From: Gammaproteobacteria bacterium
Lineage (GTDB): Bacteria; Pseudomonadota; Gammaproteobacteria; Methylococcales; Methylomonadaceae
Assembly (NCBI GenBank): GCA_018830325.1
Contig: JAHJSQ010000005.1
Coordinates: 1-39,631 of the forward strand
Length of the DNA stretch: 39,631 bases
Direction: 5' to 3'
Under the pieces are notes generated by a model. The model searched no databases. It saw only the letters and a list, made by a program, of their open reading frames with translations, and had not been told where the DNA came from. This document shows, in pieces, positions 25,205-36,650 of the stretch. Position 1 is the stretch's first letter, and each line of letters begins with the position of its first letter. Position numbers and translations under genes: made by a program.

Positions 25205-25678
25205 GTGAGTATCAATGCTACTCTGATTGGTCAAATGATTACATTCGCGCTTCTGGTATGGTTTACCATGAAGTTCGTGTGGCCCCCACTGTATCAATCC
25301 CTGGAAGAGCGGAAGAAGAGAATAGCCGACGGATTGGCGGCGGCCGAAAAAGGCCAGGAAGAAATGGAATTGGCCGAGAAAAGGGCTATCAATGTCCTCA
25401 AAGAAGCCAAAGAGCAGTCTTCGGATATCGTCAATCTGGCGCAAAAACGGGCCAATGAAATTGTCGAGGAGTCGAAAGATGCCGCTAAGAAAGAAGGCGA
25501 ACGCTTACTTGTCGCCGCTCAAGCGCAGATCGATCAAGAATTGCAGCAAGTCAAAGAAAGTTTGCGCAAGGAAGTTTCTTCCTTGGCACTGAATGCGGCA
25601 GAACAAATTTTAAGCGCGGAAATCGATCAAGCCAAACACCAAGAAATCTTGAATAAAGTTTCCAATCAAATAGGTTAA
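25205..25678 (+). CDS. atpF: F0F1 ATP synthase subunit b
   Basis: Subunit b anchors the stator: one N-terminal transmembrane helix ([20 protein letters not shown]) followed by a long charged coiled coil to the end. The length of 157 residues is normal for the bacterial protein. It starts with GTG after AAGAGGAA and ends 5 bases before atpH. There is only one b gene, so the peripheral stalk is a homodimer. Confidence 0.96.
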   Translation: MSINATLIGQMITFALLVWFTMKFVWPPLYQSLEERKKRIADGLAAAEKGQEEMELAEKRAINVLKEAKEQSSDIVNLAQKRANEIVEESKDAAKKEGERLLVAAQAQIDQELQQVKESLRKEVSSLALNAAEQILSAEIDQAKHQEILNKVSNQIG

Positions 25679-25683
25679 GCACC

Positions 25684-26217
25684 ATGAGCGAACTGGCAAC
25701 ATTGGCGCGGCCTTATGCGGAGGCGGCTTTCAAACGAGCGAAGGAGATCGGTGCGACTGCACAATGGTCCGATAATTTGGCGTTTTTGTCCGCGGTCTTG
25801 AGCGACTCTAATATTGCGCTGGCAGCCGATAATCCGAAAATCGCTAAAGAAAGTTTTTTAAACTTGATGTTGGATATCTGCGGCGAACATCTCGATCAGG
25901 AAGGTAAAAACTTTCTAAAACTGCTTATCCAAAATAATCGGCTGAAATTGGCCGCGCAAATTGCGAAGATTTACGAGCAATTTAGAGCGGACGATGAAGG
26001 ATACTCGGAAGTTCAGGTCATATCCGCTTACCCTTTGACGGAAGACGAGCAAGGCAACTTAGTGTCCAGATTGGAGCGTTGGCTGAATAAGCAAGTTCGT
26101 TTGGATATCTGGAACGACCGGTCGCTGATCGGTGGCGTACTAATCCGTGCCGGAGACAAGGTGATCGACGGAACCGTCAAAGGCCAGCTTCTTCACATGC
26201 AGAAAGCTCTACAGTGA
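25684..26217 (+). CDS. atpH: F0F1 ATP synthase subunit delta
   Basis: Delta joins the b dimer to the top of the F1 head. The 177 residues match the OSCP/delta family: LATLARPYAEAAFKRAKE at the start and SLIGGVLIRAGDKVIDGTVKGQL at the end. It lies between atpF and atpA with very short spacers, as in other gammaproteobacteria. Confidence 0.96.
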   Translation: MSELATLARPYAEAAFKRAKEIGATAQWSDNLAFLSAVLSDSNIALAADNPKIAKESFLNLMLDICGEHLDQEGKNFLKLLIQNNRLKLAAQIAKIYEQFRADDEGYSEVQVISAYPLTEDEQGNLVSRLERWLNKQVRLDIWNDRSLIGGVLIRAGDKVIDGTVKGQLLHMQKALQ

Positions 26218-26233
26218 GTGAGAGAAAAAGAAC

Positions 26234-27775
26234 ATGCAATTAAACCCATCAGAAATCAGTGATCTTATCAAGCAAAAGATCGAAAATTTCGACCTGAGCG
26301 TCGAAAGCCATACCGAAGGGACCGTAGTTAGTGTAACCGACGGTATCGTCAGAGTACATGGGCTTTCCGAAGCCATGCAGGGCGAGATGTTGGAGTTTCC
26401 TGGAAATACCTATGGCATGGCGCTTAACTTAGAGCGCGATTCGGTCGGGGCTGTGGTTCTGGGTTCTTACGAACACATTACCGAAGGCGACACCGTTAAA
26501 TGTACCGGTAGAATTTTGGAAGTACCGGTCGGCGAAGCGTTGCTGGGACGCGTTGTCGACGCATTGGGCAATCCGATCGACGGCAAAGGCGCGATTAACA
26601 CAAGCGAAACTTCTCCGATCGAAAAAATCGCTCCGGGCGTTATCGCACGTCAATCGGTCGATCAGCCGGTGCAAATCGGCCTGAAATCGATCGACTCGAT
26701 GATTCCGGTCGGTCGCGGCCAACGCGAATTGATCATCGGCGACCGCCAAACTGGTAAAACCGCCATTGCCGTTGATGCGATCATCAATCAAAAAGGCACT
26801 GGCATCAAATGTATTTATGTCGCGATCGGCCAAAAGCGTTCTTCGATCGCTAACGTCGTACGCAAGCTCGAAGAGCACGGCGCGATGGAGCATACCATTG
26901 TCGTAGCGGCTTCCGCATCCGAATCCGCAGCTCTGCAGTTCATCGCGCCGTATACCGGTTGCTCGATGGGCGAATATTTTAGAGACCGCGGCGAAGACGC
27001 ATTAATTATTTACGACGATTTGACCAAACAAGCTTGGGCCTATCGCCAAGTATCGTTATTACTTCGTAGACCGCCGGGTCGTGAAGCTTATCCAGGCGAT
27101 GTTTTCTATTTGCATTCACGGTTGCTCGAAAGAGCGGCAAGAATCAATGCAGACGAAGTCGAAAAGTTGACTAACGGTCAAGTCAAAGGCAAAACCGGTT
27201 CGTTGACCGCATTGCCGATCATCGAAACGCAAGCAGGCGACGTATCGGCCTTCGTTCCGACCAACGTAATTTCGATCACTGACGGACAGATTTTCTTAGA
27301 AACCGACCTGTTCAACGCCGGTATTCGTCCTGCGGTCAACGCGGGTCTGTCCGTATCGCGGGTAGGCGGCGCGGCACAAACCAAAATCATCAAGAAATTG
27401 GGCGGCGGTATTCGTTTGGACTTGGCTCAGTACCGTGAGTTAGCGGCTTTCGCTCAGTTCGCGTCCGATCTTGACGAAAGCACGCGTAAGCAAATCGAAC
27501 GCGGTCAACGCGTGACCGAGTTGATGAAACAAAATCAATATTCGCCGATGTCGGTTGCGCAAATGGCGGTGTCGTTGTTCGCTGCAAACGAAGGCTATCT
27601 GGATTCGGTCGAAGTCAATAAAGTACGCGATTTCGAAGACGCTCTGCAACTGTACATGAAATCCGAAAAGTCGGATTTGATGGATCAGATCAATGCAACC
27701 GGCGACTTCTCCGATGAAATCAAAGAAGGCATTAAATCCGCCATCGAAACGTTCATTAACACGCATAGCTGGTAA
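26234..27775 (+). CDS. atpA: F0F1 ATP synthase subunit alpha
   Basis: Alpha forms the non-catalytic nucleotide sites of F1. The 513 residues equal the E. coli length; Walker A GDRQTGKT is at 169-176, and the alpha signature [14 protein letters not shown] is present. The arginine finger sits in this last motif. The start ATG is preceded by a GAGAGA-type site 16 bases after atpH. Confidence 0.98.
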   Translation: MQLNPSEISDLIKQKIENFDLSVESHTEGTVVSVTDGIVRVHGLSEAMQGEMLEFPGNTYGMALNLERDSVGAVVLGSYEHITEGDTVKCTGRILEVPVGEALLGRVVDALGNPIDGKGAINTSETSPIEKIAPGVIARQSVDQPVQIGLKSIDSMIPVGRGQRELIIGDRQTGKTAIAVDAIINQKGTGIKCIYVAIGQKRSSIANVVRKLEEHGAMEHTIVVAASASESAALQFIAPYTGCSMGEYFRDRGEDALIIYDDLTKQAWAYRQVSLLLRRPPGREAYPGDVFYLHSRLLERAARINADEVEKLTNGQVKGKTGSLTALPIIETQAGDVSAFVPTNVISITDGQIFLETDLFNAGIRPAVNAGLSVSRVGGAAQTKIIKKLGGGIRLDLAQYRELAAFAQFASDLDESTRKQIERGQRVTELMKQNQYSPMSVAQMAVSLFAANEGYLDSVEVNKVRDFEDALQLYMKSEKSDLMDQINATGDFSDEIKEGIKSAIETFINTHSW

Positions 27776-27787
27776 AAGGGTCGTCAA

Positions 27788-28654
27788 ATGGCTGTCGGTA
27801 AAGAAATACGCACTAAGATCGGAAGTATCAAGAATACTCAAAAGATCACGCGCGCGATGGAAATGGTCGCCGCGAGTAAAATGCGTAAAACGCAAAACAG
27901 AATGCAGGCAACGCGGCCTTACTCGAAAAAAATGGGTCAGATCATCAAACATCTGGCTCATGCCAATGCCGAGTACAAACACCCTTATTTGATTCCACGA
28001 GAAGTCAAAAGGGTCGGTGTGATCGTCGTCAGTTCGGATCGCGGTTTATGCGGCGGTTTGAATTCTAATCTATTCCGTAAAACCCTAGTGCAGTTACGCC
28101 AATGGGAAAAAGACGGCATCGATGTCGATATTTGCACAATCGGAACCAAGGCGGCCGGGTTTTTCGGTAACTTACAAAAAATCAATATGGTTGGGCAAGT
28201 CGGCAAGCTTGGCGACACGCCGCATCTAAACGATATCATTGGTATCATAAAAATCATGCTCGACGCTTATGAGGAAGGCCGAGTCGATGAGTTATATGTG
28301 ATCAGTAATGAGTTTGTTAACACGATGACGCAACGGCCGAATGTCGAAAAACTACTGCCGGTCATTGCCGATGAGATCGAGGACGAATTGAAAGGGCATT
28401 GGGATTATATTTACGAACCCGATGCGAAGGAAGTTCTGGATAATCTGCTGATTCGCTATATCGAATCGATCGTGTATCAGGGGCTGGTCGAGAACAATGC
28501 TTGCGAACAGGCCGCTCGGATGGTTGCGATGAAAAGCGCTTCGGATAATGCCGGCAAGCTTATCGGCGAACTGCAACTGGTTTACAACAAAGCCCGACAA
28601 GCCGCGATTACGCAGGAAATTTCCGAAATCGTTGCCGGCGCCGCTGCTGTGTAA
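27788..28654 (+). CDS. atpG: F0F1 ATP synthase subunit gamma
   Basis: Gamma is the rotating central shaft. The 288-residue protein begins with the conserved [20 protein letters not shown] helix and ends with the matching C-terminal helix ([20 protein letters not shown]). Both form the coiled coil inside the alpha-beta hexamer. Gene position and spacing (12 bases after atpA) are standard. Confidence 0.97.
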   Translation: MAVGKEIRTKIGSIKNTQKITRAMEMVAASKMRKTQNRMQATRPYSKKMGQIIKHLAHANAEYKHPYLIPREVKRVGVIVVSSDRGLCGGLNSNLFRKTLVQLRQWEKDGIDVDICTIGTKAAGFFGNLQKINMVGQVGKLGDTPHLNDIIGIIKIMLDAYEEGRVDELYVISNEFVNTMTQRPNVEKLLPVIADEIEDELKGHWDYIYEPDAKEVLDNLLIRYIESIVYQGLVENNACEQAARMVAMKSASDNAGKLIGELQLVYNKARQAAITQEISEIVAGAAAV

Positions 28655-30082
<1,428 letters not shown>

Positions 30083-30103
30083 CCGGACGATGGGAACCGA
30101 GAG

Positions 30104-30526
30104 ATGACAATGACCGTACATGTAGACATCGTCAGCGCGGAGCAAGAAATTTATTCCGGCTTGGCAGAAATGGTTTTTGCGCCCGCCGAACTAGGCGAAG
30201 TCGGTATCTCGCCGCGTCACGCGCCGATGATTACCAAACTCAAACCCGGTGAAGTCAGGGTCAAGGTCAGCGACAGCGAAAGCTATCCATTCTTTGTTTC
30301 TGGCGGAATTTTGGAAGTACAGCCGCATTTGGTGACGATATTGGCCGATAGCGCGATTCGAGCGAAAGACATCGATGAAGCGGCTGCACTGGAGGCCAAA
30401 TCCAGAGCCGAGGAAGCATTATCCGATAAAACCAGCAAGATCGATTATGCGACCGCTCAGGCGCAGTTGATGGAAGCGGTCATGCAATTGAGAACCTTGG
30501 ACAGACTCAGAAAGCGCGGCGGTTAA
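30104..30526 (+). CDS. atpC: F0F1 ATP synthase subunit epsilon
   Basis: Epsilon sits on the foot of gamma and can inhibit ATP hydrolysis. The 140-residue product has the N-terminal beta-sandwich ([35 protein letters not shown]) and a C-terminal two-helix part. It is the last gene of the atp operon, followed by a clear terminator at 30551-30587. Confidence 0.97.
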   Translation: MTMTVHVDIVSAEQEIYSGLAEMVFAPAELGEVGISPRHAPMITKLKPGEVRVKVSDSESYPFFVSGGILEVQPHLVTILADSAIRAKDIDEAAALEAKSRAEEALSDKTSKIDYATAQAQLMEAVMQLRTLDRLRKRGG

Positions 30527-30550
30527 CACCCGTGGCTTAAGCCATATAAA

Positions 30551-30587
30551 AGCCCGATAACGATAAAGCGTTGTCGGGCTTTTTTTG
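30551..30587 (+). terminator. Rho-independent terminator of the atp operon
   Basis: AGCCCGATAACG (30551-30562) pairs with CGTTGTCGGGCT (30569-30580) around a short loop and is followed by a run of T. It lies 25 bases after the atpC stop codon. Confidence 0.92.
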
Positions 30588-30605
30588 TTTGAGCCCGGAT
30601 AAAAA

Positions 30606-30634
30606 TTGGCATGATATTTAACGCTTATTATTTT
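30606..30634 (+). promoter_or_regulatory. Candidate sigma-70 promoter of glmUS
   Basis: TTGGCA (30606-30611) and TATTTT (30629-30634) have 17-base spacing and lie between the atp terminator and glmU, about 60 bases before the start codon. The match is fair, not proven. Confidence 0.4.
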
Positions 30635-30690
30635 TATATCTTATGCCATAGGTACTATATTTGTTAAAGCTGGGTAAAGGAAATGAAAAT

Positions 30691-32061
30691 ATGACATTAA
30701 CGACTATAATTTTAGCAGCAGGCAAAGGGACGCGCATGCGTTCCGAAACTCCGAAGATTTTACATCAAGTGGCTGGAAGACCTTTGCTGGAGCATGTATA
30801 CGATACCAGTAAACAATTGGCCGATAATCGGGTAAATATCGTTTACGGACACGGCGCGGAGCAAGTTCGAAATCGATTAAGCCACCTCGATGCTCAGTGG
30901 ATTGAGCAAGTTCAGCAATTAGGCACCGGGCATGCCGTGCAGCAAGCTATCGATTATGTCGATGATGACGATACCGTGCTGATTTTATACGGGGATGTGC
31001 CTTTATTGAAGTTGTCGACGATCGAAACGTTGATTGCCGACGCAGGTAGCAATGCCTTAGCATTATTAACGGTCGTGTTATCCAATCCTACGGGGTATGG
31101 TCGCATCGTGCGGGACGGCGACAATAGCGTTTTGAAGATCGTCGAAGAAAAAGACGCATCTCCCGAAGAAAAAGCGATACAAGAAGGCAATACCGGTATC
31201 ATGGCATTGAACGGCGAGCAATTGAAAAAATGGTTAAACCGTTTGCAGAATAATAATGCACAAAACGAGTATTATCTAACCGACATCATCGAAATGGCTG
31301 TCAATGACGGAATAGACATCGTAACTTCCCAGGCCGAGACCGAGGACGAGGTGTTGGGCGTCAACAATCGTATGCAATTGGCGCATTTGGAGCGAGTTTA
31401 TCAAATGGAGCAGGCAAATAGCTTAATGGAACGCGGAGTTACATTGAGAGATCCCGCGCGTTTCGACATCAGGGGAAAGATCGAGCATTTGGGTACCGAT
31501 ATCGAAATCGACGTCAATGTGATTCTCGAAGGAAGCATTAACATAGGCAGCAATGTAACGATCGGCGCAAATACGCTTATAAAAAACTCGATCATTCACG
31601 ATAATGTCGAAATATTGCCAAATTGTGTGATCGAAAATGCCGAAGTCGGTAAAGCCAGCCGCATCGGGCCTTTTGCACGGCTAAGGCCCGACGCCAAATT
31701 AGCCGATAATGTTCATGTCGGCAATTTCGTCGAAATCAAAAAGTCCATAGTTGAAATCGGCAGTAAAATCAACCATTTGAGTTATATCGGTGATAGCGTC
31801 ATCGGTAGCGGCGTCAATGTCGGTGCCGGCACGATCACCTGTAACTACGACGGTGTCAATAAGTTCAAGACCGTGATCGAAGATGGCGCATTTATTGGCT
31901 CGAATTCGCAATTGGTTGCGCCGGTTACAATCGGTAAGAATGCGACGATAGGCGCTGGATCGACGATTACGAAAGACGCCCCCCCTGAAAAATTGACATT
32001 GGCGCGGGCCAAACAAACCACTATCCCAACCTGGCAAAGGCCGGTAAAAAAGGAGAAATAG
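30691..32061 (+). CDS. glmU: Bifunctional GlmU: GlcN-1-P acetyltransferase / GlcNAc-1-P uridyltransferase
   Basis: GlmU makes UDP-GlcNAc for peptidoglycan and LPS. The N-terminal uridyltransferase has the [15 protein letters not shown] signature and YGDVPLL. The C-terminal part is a left-handed beta-helix of hexapeptide repeats ([16 protein letters not shown] and following) with the acetyltransferase site near NHLSYIGDS. The ATG at 30691 gives 456 residues, exactly the E. coli length, and has AAAGGA in front; the TTG at 30661 would add ten unlikely residues. glmS follows one base after the stop, so the two form one operon. Confidence 0.97.
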   Translation: MTLTTIILAAGKGTRMRSETPKILHQVAGRPLLEHVYDTSKQLADNRVNIVYGHGAEQVRNRLSHLDAQWIEQVQQLGTGHAVQQAIDYVDDDDTVLILYGDVPLLKLSTIETLIADAGSNALALLTVVLSNPTGYGRIVRDGDNSVLKIVEEKDASPEEKAIQEGNTGIMALNGEQLKKWLNRLQNNNAQNEYYLTDIIEMAVNDGIDIVTSQAETEDEVLGVNNRMQLAHLERVYQMEQANSLMERGVTLRDPARFDIRGKIEHLGTDIEIDVNVILEGSINIGSNVTIGANTLIKNSIIHDNVEILPNCVIENAEVGKASRIGPFARLRPDAKLADNVHVGNFVEIKKSIVEIGSKINHLSYIGDSVIGSGVNVGAGTITCNYDGVNKFKTVIEDGAFIGSNSQLVAPVTIGKNATIGAGSTITKDAPPEKLTLARAKQTTIPTWQRPVKKEK

Positions 32062-32062
32062 T

Positions 32063-33892
32063 ATGTGCGGAATCGTCGGCGCAATTGCGCAACGTAACGT
32101 AGTGCCGATATTGATCGAAGGACTCAAGCGCCTTGAATATCGCGGTTACGATTCGGCCGGATTGGCCATTGTCGAAGATGGTCAGTTGTATCGCAAGCGC
32201 GAGGTCGGCAAAGTTAGAGGCTTAGAAGCCTTGATCGATCAGGATGCGATACAAGGTAATATCGGTATCGCTCATACGCGTTGGGCGACGCATGGTAAAC
32301 CGAGTACCGCGAATGCTCATCCGCATGTATGCCGCGACAAGGTTGCTGTCGTGCATAACGGCATCATCGAAAATCATGAGCATTTAAGAAATAATCAGAA
32401 AGCAGTCGGTTATGAATTTACCTCCGAAACCGATACCGAAGTGATCGTCAACGAAATATATGGCGCACTGGAAAACACTGATAATCTGCTCGGCGCGGTT
32501 AAGGAATCGATCAAAAAGCTCGAAGGCGCTTATGCGTTAGGCGTCGTTGCAAAGGATCACCCGAATACCTTGATCGCCTGTAGAAAAGGTAGCCCGCTCG
32601 TGATTGGAGTCGGCATCGGCGAATATTTTATCGCCTCCGACGTCGCCGCATTGCTGCCGGTCACTCAACGCTTTATGTTTCTCGAAGACGGCGATGTTGC
32701 CGAAATTACGATCGATAAAGTCGTAATTTACGACAAGGATGGCAGCCTAGTCGATCGGCCGATCAAAGAAAGCCAGCTCAAGGCCGATTCGGTCGAAAAA
32801 GGCCTCTATCGCCATTACATGCTCAAGGAAATCTACGACCAACCTTGGGCGATTTCCGAGACGCTCGAAGGACGCTTTATCGATAATCGCCTTCAAGAAA
32901 GCGCGTTCGGCCATAATGCCGGCGAGGTATTCGATCAGATCGAATCGATACAGATACTCGCTTGCGGGACTAGCTATCATGCCGGTTTGGTTGCCCGCTA
33001 TTGGTTCGAGAAATTAGCCAAGGTGCCTTGTAATATCGAAGTAGCCAGCGAATATCGCTACCGTAAACCGATCGTCCCCCGCGGTACCTTGGTCGTGACC
33101 ATTTCGCAATCCGGCGAAACCGCCGATACTTTGGCCGCATTGCAAGAAGCCAAAAAGCTCGGTGCAAAATATTCCCTCGCGATCTGTAATGTTCCGGAAA
33201 GTTCGCTAGTCAGAGAATCCGACTTAGTGATGATGACTCGTGCAGGCCCGGAAATCGGCGTCGCGTCGACGAAAGCCTTCACGACGCAATTGGCGACCTT
33301 GTTGCTATTAGTCATCGCGATAGGGAGGCGTTTTGGACTGACGAAAGAGTTGGAAAACAAAATATCTTCGGAGCTTTTCAGTTTGCCCGGAAAAATCGAA
33401 GCGGTTCTGCAATTGGACGACAAGATCAAACAATTGTCCGAGCAGTTCGCCGAAAAACAGCATGCATTATTTTTGGGTCGTGGGACACATTACCCGATTG
33501 CAATGGAAGGCGCATTGAAGCTTAAGGAGATTTCCTATATTCACGCCGAGGCTTATCCTGCGGGCGAATTGAAACACGGGCCGTTGGCCTTGATCGATGC
33601 CGAAATGCCGGTCATCACTGTCGCGCCGAACAATAGCCTGCTTGAAAAACTCAAATCGAACATACAGGAAGTCAGCGCCCGAGGCGGTCAATTGATCGTG
33701 TTTATGGACGAAACATTGGCGGCCGAAAACGATGTCAACGTTCAAATTATTAAAATGCCGCCGGTTGAAAACGAAATATCGCCGATTATCTATACCATTC
33801 CGTTGCAATTGCTGTCCTATCATGTCGCGGTCCTAAAAGGCACCGATGTCGATCAGCCGAGAAATCTGGCTAAGTCGGTAACGGTCGAATAA
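32063..33892 (+). CDS. glmS: Glutamine-fructose-6-phosphate aminotransferase (isomerizing)
   Basis: GlmS makes glucosamine-6-phosphate from fructose-6-phosphate and glutamine, the entry step to amino sugars. The N-terminal glutaminase has its nucleophile as Cys2 ([10 protein letters not shown]). The two SIS sugar-phosphate domains follow ([29 protein letters not shown]) and the protein ends in KSVTVE as in homologues. At 609 residues it has the same length as E. coli GlmS. It is coupled to glmU by one base. No ribozyme-like leader is seen or expected in a gammaproteobacterium. Confidence 0.98.
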   Translation: MCGIVGAIAQRNVVPILIEGLKRLEYRGYDSAGLAIVEDGQLYRKREVGKVRGLEALIDQDAIQGNIGIAHTRWATHGKPSTANAHPHVCRDKVAVVHNGIIENHEHLRNNQKAVGYEFTSETDTEVIVNEIYGALENTDNLLGAVKESIKKLEGAYALGVVAKDHPNTLIACRKGSPLVIGVGIGEYFIASDVAALLPVTQRFMFLEDGDVAEITIDKVVIYDKDGSLVDRPIKESQLKADSVEKGLYRHYMLKEIYDQPWAISETLEGRFIDNRLQESAFGHNAGEVFDQIESIQILACGTSYHAGLVARYWFEKLAKVPCNIEVASEYRYRKPIVPRGTLVVTISQSGETADTLAALQEAKKLGAKYSLAICNVPESSLVRESDLVMMTRAGPEIGVASTKAFTTQLATLLLLVIAIGRRFGLTKELENKISSELFSLPGKIEAVLQLDDKIKQLSEQFAEKQHALFLGRGTHYPIAMEGALKLKEISYIHAEAYPAGELKHGPLALIDAEMPVITVAPNNSLLEKLKSNIQEVSARGGQLIVFMDETLAAENDVNVQIIKMPPVENEISPIIYTIPLQLLSYHVAVLKGTDVDQPRNLAKSVTVE

Positions 33893-34268
33893 ATAGCGGA
33901 GAATGAGCACGAATGGCTTGTGCTAGATAATAAAGTCGTAATTTTTTAGAAAATATGGATACACCTGTATGAGCTATGTAAAGCTTGTACAAGGTTCTGC
34001 CGTCAAGAATATGATTCCACATTACGCTTAGGCAGAGGGATGACCAATGTTTTAGATATCTTTGGAAAAACTAAGCGCTTCTAAAAAAATATGTATGGAA
34101 GCAGTCAGGAAATTAGGCGGGCATATGACATATAGTGGGGTTCTATGTCGCTATTTCTTGCTGTCTCATTTAAATACAAAGATCAAATGCTAGACGCCTC
34201 TAGGCGCCAAAGCAGTCACGCAGCACTTATTGCAAATTGGCTCATTTCCGCCAACGATTTTGTTTAGC
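33893..34268. other. Intergenic stretch without a convincing gene
   Basis: AT-rich DNA behind glmS. All frames are broken by stops within short distances and none of the short peptides is recognisable. It borders the tyrosine recombinase fossil on its right and may be decayed mobile DNA. Confidence 0.5.
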
Positions 34269-34475
34269 TTAAAAATCTAACGGGCGTTTAGCTTCTTTGA
34301 TCGTCCTACTGAGTATGCGATGAATACAGATCAGCGTGGTTTTCAAATCGCTATGACCCAAAAACTCCTGAATGTTGCGAATATCCACGTTGGCTTGAAA
34401 CAATTAATCGGTGAAGTTGTGGTGAGAGGTATGTACCAACGCGCGCTTGGCAATGCGGTATTTGTGCACTGCTAA
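34269..34475 (-). pseudogene. Fossil of a tyrosine recombinase (IntI/XerCD-like) C-terminus
   Basis: The minus strand reads, in one frame, IAKRALVHTSHHNFTD, a stop codon, then LFQANVDIRNIQEFLGHSD, LKTTLICIHRILS and a PLDF ending. This matches the end of integron-type and related integrases, which read approximately HTFRHSFATHLLQA...DIRTIQELLGHSD..TTMIYTHV...SPLD. The catalytic Arg of HxxR is now His, and the nucleophilic Tyr (IYTH) is now Cys (ICIH). With the internal stop, the gene is dead. Only about 60 codons remain. Confidence 0.78.
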
Positions 34476-34495
34476 CTTAACCAATAATGAGAAAA

Positions 34496-34518
34496 TCCCC
34501 CGACTTTGCGCGGGGGGA
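34496..34518 (-). terminator. Terminator of the beta-propeller gene
   Basis: On the minus strand, TCCCCC...GGGGGA forms a GC stem around a small loop, followed by TTTTCTC. It lies about 70 bases after the stop of the gene at 34588-35760. Confidence 0.65.
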
Positions 34519-34587
34519 TAATTACTTTCAGTTTTGTAAAACCTTGAATCAAGTTGGTCGCGCGCCCTTGAGCTTTTTCGACCGTTT

Positions 34588-35760
34588 CTAATGGGCGTTG
34601 TCATGATACCATTTCGGCATCATGACAATACTGTTTGGATTTAGGCCTTGATTTTTAAATGTATCAATCGTCATTTTTACTGTCGATTTTTGCAAATCAA
34701 CTACCGTAATAGAACCATCGCTCATATTTGGTAAATTTAAAAGGTTATTTTGCACAAAGGCATATCGTTCATCAGGAGAAAAGACAACATGATGCGAGCC
34801 CTCCGCAGTTGCAATCGATTTTTCAAGTATCGGTTTAGCTGGATTTTTAATATCAAAAATATTTAAATAACCTGGGCTTGCTGTCGTAATATACATTTTG
34901 TCAAGCTTATGGTTAAAGTAAATTTCTAAAGGGACTCCTTGTTTTAAAGGGTTAAAATCAAAAACTTGTGAAAAGCTAAAGTTTTGACTCATGCTATTCC
35001 AAACGCCTGTCCACAAGGTATTGCCAAACATGGTATTGATATAAAGCCGTGCTGGATTTGATTTAGGTAAAAATACCGCCTCAACAGGGGCTGAACCTGA
35101 AGGTGATGCTTTTTCCGACATTTTATGTGTAGAGAGTATTTTGCCACTGCGGGCTGTGATGATCGTTACTGTTTCATCTGCATCGCTGAAATCAGTCGGG
35201 TGCACCGTGTTAGCAATTACAATACGATTAATTTCATCGTTTATTCCAATACCGTGCGGATGGCTAATAAATTTTTTGCTTGTCGCCGTTTTGGCTGCGG
35301 CAATGACTTTAATCTGCTTATCTGTTTGTGCATCACCCATAATGACATTGCTAGAACCCATACAGGTGACATACCATCTTTTTTTATCGCCTGAAAAGAC
35401 CAAGTCTTCCGCAACCTGACACTCAGGAACAGAAATGGTCTTAAGCTCATAAGGTTGTTTTGTCATATCGATTACTTGCAAGGGGTTGCTGCCTAAGGAA
35501 GCGACATAGGCCTTAGTTACATCTTTATTATAAAAAATATGATGCGCCACTAAGTCTGTGGGCAATGGAATATCCGTTACAATTTTTCCAAAGTTCTCAG
35601 AGTTGAAATCAAGATCAATAATCGCCAACCCTTCCCTCTTTGGGGTTTGATCGGGTTTACTTTGATAATTGACTAACGCTAAAATTTCAGCTTGTGCCAG
35701 CATTGGATAAAGGAAGGTTAAAATAATAAGTGACTTTTTTAATTGGTACGTTATTTTCAT
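34588..35760 (-). CDS. Secreted YVTN-type beta-propeller protein, function unknown
   Basis: The 390-residue product has a signal peptide (MKITYQLKKSLIILTFLYP..., cut near AQA/EI) and repeated blade-like segments such as KAYVASLGSNPLQVIDM, KRWYVTCMGSSNVIMGD, KMYITTASPGYLNIFDI and RYAFVQNNLLNLPNMSDGSI. These fit a seven-bladed propeller of the YncE/YVTN kind. Two conserved features, a SHPHGIGI segment and the GSHHVVFSPDERYAF segment, contain histidines that might bind metal. It is AT-richer than the atp/glm genes and surrounded by repeat and recombinase debris, so it may be acquired. No ribosome site is obvious before the ATG. Confidence 0.78.
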   Translation of the reverse strand: MKITYQLKKSLIILTFLYPMLAQAEILALVNYQSKPDQTPKREGLAIIDLDFNSENFGKIVTDIPLPTDLVAHHIFYNKDVTKAYVASLGSNPLQVIDMTKQPYELKTISVPECQVAEDLVFSGDKKRWYVTCMGSSNVIMGDAQTDKQIKVIAAAKTATSKKFISHPHGIGINDEINRIVIANTVHPTDFSDADETVTIITARSGKILSTHKMSEKASPSGSAPVEAVFLPKSNPARLYINTMFGNTLWTGVWNSMSQNFSFSQVFDFNPLKQGVPLEIYFNHKLDKMYITTASPGYLNIFDIKNPAKPILEKSIATAEGSHHVVFSPDERYAFVQNNLLNLPNMSDGSITVVDLQKSTVKMTIDTFKNQGLNPNSIVMMPKWYHDNAH

Positions 35761-35858
35761 AATATTTTTAAAATAGAGTGGATGTTGAGTTAATAATTTA
35801 TTATCAATGGGCTAAATATCTACCCAACAGCGTAACATTGTGAGGCGTGAGGGGAAAC

Positions 35859-36157
35859 TTCAGCAATTCCCAGTTTGAGCATTTTCGCCGATCTTAGGGT
35901 GTGGGGTATGCCTGTCGAGGAACGCCGTAAACCCAGCACCTAAATTACCCAAAATAGTTAACCATAGCCAATGAACTATGGAATTTAGGTGCTAGGTAAA
36001 CCCATCCATGGGGGCTTGGCGGCAGCTAAGCGCCAAGGATGGCGTGTAGTAGGGCAATGCAGGAGCAATTGCCGAGGAGCAAAAATCTGTCCCGCTGCCG
36101 ACATCCTCGCCAAGCACACCCCACACCCTTTTTGATCCCCAAATTGGGAATTGCTGG
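35859..36157. repeat. Composite nested inverted repeat, copy C
   Basis: The outer arms, 35861-35906 and 36119-36157, contain inverted CAGCAATTCCCA and AGGGTGTGGGG blocks. The left arm plus its continuation to 35927 is the reverse complement of the repeat at 18590-18658. In the centre is the hairpin ACCCAGCACCTAAATT (35931-35946) / AATTTAGGTGCTAGGT (35982-35997), one mismatch, shared with copies A and B. It is followed by CATCCATGG and the GAGCAAAAATCTGTCCCGC tail also found in A and B. The region between the two genes holds no coding frame. Confidence 0.82.
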
Positions 36158-36228
36158 GGAAACTTAGTCTGCAACGTTGATAATAGTTGTCACCTATTTA
36201 AGTAAGCAGGCCACCTAAAATTGACTGA

Positions 36229-36633
36229 TTAATCATTTTTCATCTGCCTGCCAATAATACGCATGGTGCCGATAAAAAAATGTAATGAACGACGAACATC
36301 CGGGTCGTTCAGCGAGCCGATTAATTGAAACAAACCGGGTGGCTTTTCTAATGCTTCCGTTTGCGCGTTTGCCATACGCACGGCATTACCGGCTGTCCAA
36401 CCCAAGGCTAAAATTTCTTCGCCTACTTTAGTGGTTTTTTCCAGTGCCGCTTCATCAAGAAATTCGATATTGTCCGATATGATTGACAATAAATCGATGA
36501 TGTTATTGAAGCGTCCGGCTTGTACTAAAGGAGTTGCTTTATCGATTAAATTCTTAATACCATCAATGGTTGCCGGGTCATTAAGAACCGTATCCGACAT
36601 AAGTTTTTCTACGTTTTGTATTTCTTCAGACAT
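36229..36633 (-). CDS. DUF1641 family protein
   Basis: The 134-residue protein is alpha-helical and shows the DUF1641 features: LIDKATPLVQAGRFNNIIDLL, and near the end PPGLFQLIGSLNDPDVRRSL. I start it at the ATG at 36633, which has AGAGGA in front; a longer frame begins inside the sqr gene. It follows the SQR-like gene after 17 bases. DUF1641 genes are often beside sulfide:quinone reductase-like or formate-dehydrogenase genes, and their biochemical role is unknown. It ends the minus-strand operon. Confidence 0.85.
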   Translation of the reverse strand: MSEEIQNVEKLMSDTVLNDPATIDGIKNLIDKATPLVQAGRFNNIIDLLSIISDNIEFLDEAALEKTTKVGEEILALGWTAGNAVRMANAQTEALEKPPGLFQLIGSLNDPDVRRSLHFFIGTMRIIGRQMKND

Positions 36634-36650
36634 AAGTAATTCCTCTGTAA

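Noticed and set aside
30661-30690. Upstream TTG start for glmU
   Set aside because: The ATG at 30691 yields exactly 456 residues as in E. coli GlmU and has AAAGGA in front.
31930-32070. glmS ribozyme before glmS
   Set aside because: glmS starts one base after glmU, so there is no leader; the ribozyme is also a Gram-positive feature.
34404-34604. 66-codon minus-strand frame overlapping the integrase fossil
   Set aside because: Its first half is unrelated to the second; only the last 30 codons belong to the dead recombinase and they end at the internal stop.
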